DNA of 13,323 nt. Origin: CAIWHR01 sp035541655. GTDB lineage: Bacteria; Pseudomonadota; Gammaproteobacteria; Burkholderiales; Casimicrobiaceae. Both the position numbers and the translations under genes were made by a program. The number at the start of each line of letters is the position of its first letter. Position 1 is the stretch's first letter. The notes beneath the pieces were generated by a model, which was not told where the DNA came from, made no database searches, and worked only from the letters and a program-made list of their open reading frames with translations. Below are positions 8,129 to 13,323 of this stretch, in pieces. The stretch covers positions 1 to 13,323 of the forward strand of contig DATKMY010000043.1 of the NCBI GenBank assembly GCA_035541655.1, written 5' to 3'.

Positions 8129-9946
8129 ATGAACGTCGACGCGCGTCCGACGCTGGTGTACGACGGCGACTGCGGGATCTGCCGCTACTGGGTCGACTAC
8201 TGGCGCGGGCTCACCGGCGACCGCATCATCTACCGCCCGTACCAGGAAGCCGCCGCCGATTTTCCCGCGATCCCTCGCGCGGCATTCGAGCGGGCCATTC
8301 AGCTGATCGAACGCGATGGACGCGTCCACGCCGGCGCAGCCGCCACGTTTTGCGTGCTGCGAGAAGTGCCCGGGCGCGCGGCGTGGTGGTGGCTTTACCG
8401 ACACATTCCCGGATTCGCGCCGCTGTCCGAGCGGGCATACCGCTTCTTCGCGCGCCGCCGGGGGCTGCTCGATGTCGTCACCAAAGCGCTATGGGGCCGA
8501 AGGCTCGAGGCCGAGCGCTACGCGCTCGTCGGCTGGGCATTCCTGCGTGGTCTGGGCCTCGTTTACGCGGCGGCCTTCGCTTCGCTCGCAGTCCAGATCG
8601 AAGGCCTTGTCGGCCACGACGGCATCCTTCCCTTTGCCGGCTTCCTCGAGGCTGCGCACCGCGGCCTCGGCGCTCCTGCCTACTGGATCCTTCCGACGCT
8701 CTTCTGGTTCGACGCGAGCGATACGGCGCTCTTCGCCGGCACCGTGGCGGGCGTGCTCCTCGGGCTGCTGGTCGTCGTCGACCGCTGGACGCGGCCGGCG
8801 CTGATCGGAGCCTTCGTGCTCTACCTGTCGTACACGTATGCGGGACAGGATTTCATGAGCTTCCAGTGGGATTCGCTGCTGCTCGAGGCCGGATTCCTCG
8901 CGATCTTCCTCACCGGCGGCTCGCGAGTCGTTGTCTGGCTCTTCCGCTGGCTCGTGTTTCGCTATCTCTTTCTCGCCGGAGCGGTGAAGCTCCTGTCCGG
9001 TGACGAGACCTGGCGGACCCTTACTGCGCTCGACTATCACTTCTGGACGCAGCCGCTGCCAACGCCGCTCGCGTGGTACGCGGCGAAGCTTCCGCAGCCG
9101 ATCCTCGCCGCCGGCACCGCCGCGACGCTGGCGATCGAGCTGTTGCTCGCTTTTCTCGTCTTTCTGCCGCGACTGCCGCGCGCGCTCGCGGCGTGGTGCG
9201 TGGTCGCGTTCCAGGCGCTGATCGTCGCGACCGGCAACTACAACTTCTTCAACCTGCTGACGATGCTGCTCTGTGTCTTCCTTTTCGACGACGCGGCGCT
9301 GCGGCGCGCGTTCCCGCAACGACTCGCGTCGTGGGTCGAGCGCCGCGCTCCGCAGCCGCGCCGCTCGGCGACGACGATCGCCGCCGCCGCAGCATTCGCG
9401 ATCTTCCCGGCCGGCGTCAACGTGCTCGCTCAGACGGTGGCGCACACGAGCATCCCGGTGGCACGCACGCTCTCCGAGCTCGTCGCGCCGCTGATGATCG
9501 TCAACCGCTACGGGCTGTTCGCCGTGATGACGACCTCACGGCCGGAGATCGTCGTCGAAGGCTCGACCGACGGCGAAACCTGGCGCGAGTACGCGTTCCG
9601 GTACAAGCCCGGGGCGCTCAACCGCGCGCCGTCGTGGAACATCCCGCATCAGCCGCGCATCGACTGGCAGATGTGGTTCGCGGCGCTCGGCGACTTTCGG
9701 CAGAACCGCTGGTTCATCGCTTTCATGCTGCGGCTGCTCCAGGGTAGTTCGCCGGTGCTGGCGCTGCTCGACGGGAATCCCTTTCCCGAAGCTCCGCCGA
9801 GGTTCGTCCGGGCGAGGCTCTACGAGTATCGCTTCTCCGATGCTTCGACGCGCGCGAAGAGCGGTGAATGGTGGGTGCGCGAGCCGGTAGGATGGTATTT
9901 CCCGCAGGTGAGCCTGGCCGACTTCGCGCGACCCGCCGCGCGTTAG
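8129..9946 (+). CDS. DCC (DUF393) thiol-disulfide domain fused to lipase maturation factor family membrane protein
   Basis: A 605-residue two-domain protein. Residues about 8-118 form a DCC/DUF393 domain, thioredoxin-like, with D14-C15-x2-C18 in the family motif YDGDCGICRYW. From about 130 on it is a polytopic lipase maturation factor (LMF) protein: VGHDGILPF at 161-169, AGQDFMSFQWDSLLLEAGF at 238-256, VKLLSGDETWRTLTALDYHF at 286-305, TQPLPTPLAWY, YNFFNLLTMLL, then the LMF C-terminal domain (IVNRYGLFAVMTTSRPEIV, HQPRIDWQMWFAALGDF, RARLYEYRF). Several helices lie between 135 and 435. Animal LMF1 is an ER protein needed for folding of dimeric lipases; bacterial roles are poorly known. The ATG at 8129 is chosen because DCC homology begins there; upstream in-frame sequence is antisense to the binding-protein gene. 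No strong ribosome site is seen (AGGA is 16 bases away). No lipase gene is nearby. A redox role in envelope protein folding is inferred. Confidence 0.92.
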   Translation: MNVDARPTLVYDGDCGICRYWVDYWRGLTGDRIIYRPYQEAAADFPAIPRAAFERAIQLIERDGRVHAGAAATFCVLREVPGRAAWWWLYRHIPGFAPLSERAYRFFARRRGLLDVVTKALWGRRLEAERYALVGWAFLRGLGLVYAAAFASLAVQIEGLVGHDGILPFAGFLEAAHRGLGAPAYWILPTLFWFDASDTALFAGTVAGVLLGLLVVVDRWTRPALIGAFVLYLSYTYAGQDFMSFQWDSLLLEAGFLAIFLTGGSRVVVWLFRWLVFRYLFLAGAVKLLSGDETWRTLTALDYHFWTQPLPTPLAWYAAKLPQPILAAGTAATLAIELLLAFLVFLPRLPRALAAWCVVAFQALIVATGNYNFFNLLTMLLCVFLFDDAALRRAFPQRLASWVERRAPQPRRSATTIAAAAAFAIFPAGVNVLAQTVAHTSIPVARTLSELVAPLMIVNRYGLFAVMTTSRPEIVVEGSTDGETWREYAFRYKPGALNRAPSWNIPHQPRIDWQMWFAALGDFRQNRWFIAFMLRLLQGSSPVLALLDGNPFPEAPPRFVRARLYEYRFSDASTRAKSGEWWVREPVGWYFPQVSLADFARPAAR

Positions 9947-9978
9947 CCGCGCGCGACCCCGACCTTTGCGTCGCCGTC

Positions 9979-10002
9979 GACGAGCTTGGTTCGGTGCTCG
10001 TC
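9979..10002. terminator. Hairpin between convergent genes, possible terminator
   Basis: A perfect 7-bp stem (GACGAGC 9979-9985 with GCTCGTC 9996-10002) closes a 10-base loop. It sits in the 83-base gap between the converging 3' ends of the DCC-LMF gene and the racemase-like gene, the expected place for a bidirectional terminator. No T-run follows on either strand, so its strength is uncertain. Confidence 0.35.
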
Positions 10003-10029
10003 CTACGGCTCGGCGAATTGTCAAGCGGA

Positions 10030-11127
10030 TCAGACCTCGTAGGCAAACTGCCTGACTGCCGACTCGTCCCAGTCGATCCCGCATCCGGGTCGTCGAGGGA
10101 TCACGAGCCGCCCATCAGCGATCGCAAACGGATCGGCAAGGATCGGGTAGGCCCAGTCCTGCCACTCGAGCCAGTGCGCGGTCTCCGTCACGCGCATCAA
10201 GTGCGCGGCAACCTCCGGATAGAGGTGCGTCGAGACCTCGATTCCCATCGCGGCCGCGATCGGGACGGCTCTGAGCCAGCCGGACACGCCGCCAATCCGC
10301 ATGAGGTCCGGCATCACGTAGTCGCCCGCTTCCATTTGGATTGCTCGCTGGAGCTCGCGCGGCCCGTAGAAGTTCTCGCCCAGTTGGACCGGCGTCTTCA
10401 GCTCCCGCGCGAGTTGCGCGTAGCCGCTCAGATTGTTGTAGGTCGTGGGTTCCTCGAACCAATAGAGCCCTTCGTCGTCAAGCGCGTGGCATCGATGCAG
10501 CGCGTCGCCGAGCGTCAAGCCCTGATTGAAGTCGACCATGAGCTTCACGTCGTCGCCGACCGCTTCCCGGACGACGCGGATTCCGTGCAGGTCATCACTC
10601 AGCCTCTCGCGCCCGAGCCGAAGCTTCAGGCCCCGGAACCTGCCTTCGGCGACGAGCTCCTGCGCCTCGCGTCCCAGCGTCTTCACATCGGTGAGCCACA
10701 AACCGTTACTGTTGTACGCGGGAACCTCGCCAACGCTTCCGCCAAGAAGCTCGGCGAGCGGCAGTCCGGCCGCCTTCGCCAGCACATCCCACTCGGCCAT
10801 GTCGAGGCCCGCGATAGCGATCATGGCGATCCCCTCGTAGCCGACCAGGTTCAGCGATTTGCGAGCGGTCTGGAAATCGTCCAGCGGCCGAATCGGCTTC
10901 CCCTTGCGCGAGTTCGCGAGGTCGCGAACGGCCGGAACGATGTACCTTGCGGAATCCGCGAGGTACGGTTCCAGGTAGCTCTTTCCGACGATTCCCTCCT
11001 CGGTGTGCAGGTCGATCAGGATCAGCGGCCACCGATCGAAGTGCCCGACCTTCGACACCACCGGGCGCTTCAGCGGAACCAGGACAGGACGGACATCGAC
11101 GGATTTGAAGGTCACTCGCTCGTTCAT
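10030..11127 (-). CDS. Mandelate racemase-like enolase superfamily enzyme
   Basis: Cytoplasmic 365-residue enzyme of the mandelate racemase/muconate lactonizing group, which abstracts the proton alpha to a carboxylate using Mg2+. It aligns closely, with a constant +4 offset, to Pseudomonas putida mandelate racemase as I recall that sequence: metal ligands D199 (VDFNQ), E225 (WFEEPT) and E251 (QLGENFYGP), N201, the His-Asp dyad D274 (MPDLMRIGG) and H301 (STHLYPE), and E321 (HWLEWQDW) correspond to D195, E221, E247, N197, D270, H297 and E317. The KxK motif is K168-L-R170, so the classical K166 base is Arg. The N-terminal capping domain (about 1-125) and barrel are complete. ATG at 11125-11127 has GGAGG 5 bases upstream. 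Mandelate racemase, another 2-hydroxyacid racemase, or an acid-sugar dehydratase are all possible. It follows a MarR gene on the same strand, its probable regulator. Confidence 0.92.
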   Translation of the reverse strand: MNERVTFKSVDVRPVLVPLKRPVVSKVGHFDRWPLILIDLHTEEGIVGKSYLEPYLADSARYIVPAVRDLANSRKGKPIRPLDDFQTARKSLNLVGYEGIAMIAIAGLDMAEWDVLAKAAGLPLAELLGGSVGEVPAYNSNGLWLTDVKTLGREAQELVAEGRFRGLKLRLGRERLSDDLHGIRVVREAVGDDVKLMVDFNQGLTLGDALHRCHALDDEGLYWFEEPTTYNNLSGYAQLARELKTPVQLGENFYGPRELQRAIQMEAGDYVMPDLMRIGGVSGWLRAVPIAAAMGIEVSTHLYPEVAAHLMRVTETAHWLEWQDWAYPILADPFAIADGRLVIPRRPGCGIDWDESAVRQFAYEV

Positions 11128-11132
11128 GATCG

Positions 11133-11137
11133 CCTCC
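11133..11137 (-). promoter_or_regulatory. Ribosome-binding site of the racemase-like gene
   Basis: GGAGG on the minus strand, 5 bases before the ATG at 11125-11127. It fixes the start and shows the gene can be translated independently of the upstream marR, whose stop is about 50 bases away. Confidence 0.7.
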
Positions 11138-11141
11138 GTGG

Positions 11142-11169
11142 AAATGCGGGCATATACCTCTAATGCGGG
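11142..11169. promoter_or_regulatory. Candidate MarR operator upstream of the racemase-like gene
   Basis: In the 51-base gap between marR and the racemase-like gene the plus strand carries AAATGCGGGCATATAC (11142-11157), followed by a second AATGCGGG at 11162-11169, 19 bases after the first, about two helical turns. The 16-base element matches 14 of 16 positions of a site upstream of marR itself. The partly palindromic GCATATAC core and the AT-rich composition fit a MarR operator or an operator overlapping a -10 region. Binding is inferred. Confidence 0.45.
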
Positions 11170-11178
11170 AAAAAAAGG

Positions 11179-11592
11179 CTAGCGAAACTGCTCGAACTTG
11201 CCGAGCAGCATGAAGAGAGCAGCCACCCCCTGCTTTCCGAGCAGACCGTTCACGCGCTCCTGCGCCTGCTCCCACAACGGAAGGGCCTTGTCGAGAAGGC
11301 GCCGCGCGCGCGAAGTGAGCGACACGGTGCGCTCCCTCTGGTCTTCTCCTTCCGAAAGATCGACGAGGCCCCGACGCTCGAGGACTCCGAGATTTCGGCC
11401 GAGCGTCGATCGATCGAGCGCCATTTCTGCGGCCAGGCCCGAGATGTTGACCAGCCCCATCCGGTCGATCGTACGCAGCACCGAAAACTGCGTGACCTTG
11501 AGGTCGACCGGTCTCAGCACCTCGTCATAGAGGTCGGTGAGGGAGCGAGCAGCTCGTCGCACCCTCGTGCAGGCGCACTTCGTATGCATCAT
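11179..11592 (-). CDS. MarR family transcriptional regulator
   Basis: Winged helix-turn-helix DNA-binding regulator of 137 residues, expected to act as a dimer and to release DNA on binding a small acid or phenolic ligand or on thiol oxidation. The N-terminal dimer helix (about 10-27, VRRAARSLTDLYDEVLRP) precedes the winged helix at about 33-95, with the recognition helix near DRSTLGRNLGVLERRGLV (60-77) and wing DQRERTVSLT (84-93). A C6-A-C8 pair lies just before the dimer helix. Two adjacent ATG codons (11590-11592 and 11587-11589) can start it; the open frame extends 50 codons further, but that part does not look like MarR and crosses the promoter region. No strong Shine-Dalgarno is visible. 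Upstream of the racemase-like gene on the same strand and divergent from the orphan binding protein, so likely a local regulator of one or both. Confidence 0.92.
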   Translation of the reverse strand: MMHTKCACTRVRRAARSLTDLYDEVLRPVDLKVTQFSVLRTIDRMGLVNISGLAAEMALDRSTLGRNLGVLERRGLVDLSEGEDQRERTVSLTSRARRLLDKALPLWEQAQERVNGLLGKQGVAALFMLLGKFEQFR

Positions 11593-11618
11593 GATCGATT
11601 CGCCGGTCGGTGGTCGAA

Positions 11619-11638
11619 GCAAGTATATACCCGCAATT
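11619..11638. promoter_or_regulatory. Candidate MarR operator upstream of marR
   Basis: The minus strand reads AATTGCGGGTATATAC (11638 to 11623), matching 14 of 16 bases of the element upstream of the racemase-like gene. The core GTATATAC (11623-11630) is a perfect palindrome. It lies about 30 bases before the marR start, where autoregulation would act, and TATACT within it (minus strand) could be a -10 box, though no clear -35 is seen. Confidence 0.45.
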
Positions 11639-11688
11639 CTGCCGCTGCTTTCGGCCCGCCCCGGAAGCAGGTTACGATCGCCCTGCTG

Positions 11689-11717
11689 TTGACCCCCGAC
11701 GCCCCTCGGCGTAGCGT
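11689..11717 (+). promoter_or_regulatory. Weak sigma-70-like promoter for the orphan binding protein
   Basis: TTGACC (11689-11694) and TAGCGT (11712-11717) are separated by 17 bases and end 42 bases before the ATG at 11760. The -35 match is good and the -10 match poor. It lies in the divergent marR/binding-protein gap, which is the only available place for this promoter. Confidence 0.25.
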
Positions 11718-11759
11718 CGTCGCGTGCGTACTCGAGGTTCAATGGAGACCAAGGTACCG

Positions 11760-12758
11760 ATGAAGATGCGGCGCGAAGCGTTGTTTGCGCTCGGCATCGG
11801 CGCGCTTGCTGTGCGCGGTATTTTCGCTGCGTCGCTCGGGGCCCCCGCGCAACAAGCAGCCAAGGTCTATCGCATCGGCATTCTCGAGGCCATCCCCTCG
11901 GAACGGAACGCCGCCAATCTCGACGCCTTGCGCAAGGGCTTGCGGGAGCTGGGCTATGTCGAAGGGCGAAACCTGATCATCGAATATCGATCGTCGGACG
12001 GACGCGCCGAACGCTTCCCGCAGCTCGCCTCCGAACTGGTGCGTCTCAACGTGGATCTGATCTTCGCCCGAGGCACGCCTGCCGTCACGGCGACGAAGAA
12101 CGCGACGGGCACAATCCCCGTGATCATGGCGACAATGGGGAACCCAAGCGCCCTCGTCTCCAGCTTCGCGCGCCCGGGCGGCAACGTCACCGGTGTGACG
12201 ACCTTCAGCACCGAGTTGACGGCGAAGCGGATCGAACTCCTCAGGGAACTGGTGCCGAACCTCGCGCGAATCGCCTTTCTCCAGAACATGGGCAATCCGG
12301 CCGCACCTCCCGAATGGGAAGAGACAAAGAGGGCAGCCCGCGCCTTGCGGCTCCAGCCGGAGCTCATTGACGTGCGGAGCGAGCATGAGCTGGGACTCGC
12401 ATTCGAACGGGCGGCGCGACAGCGCATCGACGGGCTCGTCGTCGGCGCGGATGGGCTCACTCAGCTGCATCAACACACGATCGTTGCCTTGGCTGCGCGC
12501 CACAGGCTGCCTGCCGTGTATCCGTCACGCGAGTTCGTCGAGGCCGGAGGATTGATCGCCTATGCCGTGAACTACCCCGATCTCTACCTGCGTGTCGCCA
12601 ACTATGCTGACAAGATCTTCAAGGGCGCGAATCCCGCCGACATTCCTGTCGAGCAGCCGGCCAGGTTCCTGCTGGTGATCAACCTCAAGGCCGCCAATGC
12701 GCTGGGCCTCACGATCCCGCAGTCGCTGCTCGTGCGTACGGATGACGTGATCCGGTAA
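11760..12758 (+). CDS. Orphan periplasmic binding protein, ABC_sub_bind family
   Basis: Exported substrate-binding protein of 332 residues in the ABC_sub_bind group (PF04392 type), a periplasmic-binding-protein fold. Signal sequence: MKMRREALFALGIG with two arginines and a hydrophobic run, Tat-like as in many relatives, ending GAPA before QQAAKVYRIG, with cleavage likely after A30. Family hallmarks are KGLRELGYVEGRNLIIEYR (59-77), PVIMATMGNPSALVSSFARP (120-139), GGNVTGVT (140-147), and the ending NPADIPVEQPARFLLVINLK then ANALGLTIPQSLLVRTDDVI. The ATG at 11760 is preferred because AAGG lies 5 bases upstream and relatives begin with a similar MxRR; an ATG at 11742 and a GTG at 11724 are alternatives. 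No permease or ATPase for this family lies adjacent, as is usual for these proteins in beta-proteobacteria. The ligand is unknown; its position divergent from marR makes shared regulation possible. Confidence 0.9.
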   Translation: MKMRREALFALGIGALAVRGIFAASLGAPAQQAAKVYRIGILEAIPSERNAANLDALRKGLRELGYVEGRNLIIEYRSSDGRAERFPQLASELVRLNVDLIFARGTPAVTATKNATGTIPVIMATMGNPSALVSSFARPGGNVTGVTTFSTELTAKRIELLRELVPNLARIAFLQNMGNPAAPPEWEETKRAARALRLQPELIDVRSEHELGLAFERAARQRIDGLVVGADGLTQLHQHTIVALAARHRLPAVYPSREFVEAGGLIAYAVNYPDLYLRVANYADKIFKGANPADIPVEQPARFLLVINLKAANALGLTIPQSLLVRTDDVIR

Positions 12759-12774
12759 CGAGCCCGGCCGACCA

Positions 12775-13323
12775 TCAATACAATCGGATCGCCACGTCGA
12801 AGTACCAAGTTCGGCGGATCTCGATCACGTCATATTCCCGGGCGAGGTTCGGCGGGAACGCCTGGTAAGGGGCTTGGCTCTGCACGACCTGTCGTATTGC
12901 TTCGTCGAGGGCCGGCACGCCGCTCGATTGTACGAAGGTCAGCGACTCGACCGAGCCGTCGCTTCGCACCGCCACCGTCACGGTGGGATCGATATGAGGC
13001 TGCTTCGCGACCTCACGGACCATGTCGATCGTCATGTTCAGCTGGATCTTCCGCACCCAGGCTTCGGCGTACAGGATGATGTCCGCGTTGGGGTCACTCC
13101 GGCCGAAGAGCCTGTATCTACGCGCGGTGCTCAACGAGAGTGGCAGCAAGGGTGCCTGGCGCGCCGCAAGCGCCGTGGCGTCGCGTTGGGCGGCTTCCTC
13201 GTCCAGCTGTCGACCTATCGCTCGAAGCCTCTCTTCCCGTCTTGCCTCTGCCTCCTGTTTTTCGGCGCGCGCGGCTTCGGCGCGTGCGGCTTCGGCGCGT
13301 GCGGCTTCGGCGCGTGCGGCTTC
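12775..13323 (-). CDS. TonB/TolA-like envelope protein, C-terminal part (runs off window)
   Basis: The last 182 codons of a gene that continues past the right edge; the frame is open to the boundary, so the 5' end is missing. From about 13123 down to the TGA at 12775-12777 the product is a TonB C-terminal-like domain: YAEAWVRKIQLNMTID, then VTVAVRSDGSVESLTFVQSS, GVPALDEAIRQVVQSQAPYQ, AFPPNL and the final strand RRTWYFDVAIRLY. Upstream is a charged, probably helical linker rich in Glu, Ala and Arg, preceded by at least four EAARA pentads. A stalk plus TonB_C layout fits TonB or TolA-like periplasmic proteins anchored by an N-terminal helix, which would lie outside the window. A TTG at 13147-13149 gives a shorter open frame but cuts the linker and is not a credible start. 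It converges on the orphan binding protein with a 16-base gap. Confidence 0.82.
   Translation of the reverse strand, partial: EAARAEAARAEAARAEAARAEKQEAEARREERLRAIGRQLDEEAAQRDATALAARQAPLLPLSLSTARRYRLFGRSDPNADIILYAEAWVRKIQLNMTIDMVREVAKQPHIDPTVTVAVRSDGSVESLTFVQSSGVPALDEAIRQVVQSQAPYQAFPPNLAREYDVIEIRRTWYFDVAIRLY
13261..13323. repeat. 15-bp tandem repeat encoding EAARA pentads
   Basis: Four consecutive 15-base units (plus strand TTCGGCGCGTGCGGC; the unit at 13261-13275 has C for T at one position) plus three bases of a fifth run to the window edge. Read on the minus strand in frame with the TonB/TolA-like gene they encode E-A-A-R-A repeated. The near-identity at the DNA level suggests recent slippage expansion; the true repeat number is unknown because the array is cut by the boundary. 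Confidence 0.85.

Noticed and set aside
8489..9445. 318-codon minus-strand frame opposite the DCC-LMF gene
   Set aside because: Highly charged reverse-frame shadow with no recognisable domain; the plus strand carries strong LMF homology.
11170..11176. Seven-base A-run (T-run on the minus strand) just after marR, possible terminator
   Set aside because: No stable hairpin precedes it on the minus strand; it is more likely part of the regulatory gap before the racemase-like gene.
13261..13323. Possible CRISPR array because of regular repeats
   Set aside because: Units are contiguous, without spacers, and in frame encode EAARA pentads of a protein stalk.

Overview
The window is high-GC bacterial DNA with dense coding on both strands. 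The gene mix suggests a beta-proteobacterium, probably Burkholderiales-like: a peptide-type ABC operon, an orphan periplasmic binding protein of the ABC_sub_bind type, a mandelate racemase-like enzyme under a MarR regulator, and a TonB/TolA-like protein with an EAARA-rich stalk. This placement is an inference; there is no rRNA or taxonomic marker. I see no phage, insertion sequence, CRISPR array, tRNA or rRNA.

Layout. (1) 53-1009 (+): a radical SAM enzyme of unknown substrate. (2) 1169-8037 (-): one compact operon read right to left, consisting of a family 5 solute-binding protein, two inner-membrane permeases, two ATPases and a terminal amidase. Together they form a complete Dpp/Opp-type importer with a cytoplasmic amide hydrolase at its end. 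The likely logic is capture of a peptide or other amide in the periplasm, ATP-driven import, then cleavage of an amide bond. (3) 8129-9946 (+), divergent from the operon: a two-domain protein with an N-terminal DCC (DUF393) thiol-disulfide domain fused to a full-length lipase maturation factor membrane protein. (4) 10030-11592 (-): a MarR-family regulator followed by an enolase-superfamily enzyme very close in sequence to mandelate racemase. It keeps the metal ligands and the His/Asp base but has Arg where the classical enzyme has its second catalytic Lys. A shared motif in the gaps upstream of both genes looks like an operator. (5) 11760-12758 (+): an orphan ABC_sub_bind periplasmic protein divergent from marR. 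(6) 12775 to the right edge (-): the C-terminal part of a TonB/TolA-like protein whose upstream stalk is a 15-bp tandem repeat running off the window.

Most of the window is conventional metabolism and transport. The items most worth a second look are the DCC-lipase maturation factor fusion, the Lys-to-Arg change in the racemase-like active site, the paired motif around the marR/racemase unit, and the extra cysteines in the radical SAM protein. I found no convincing defence system or wholly new multi-gene system.
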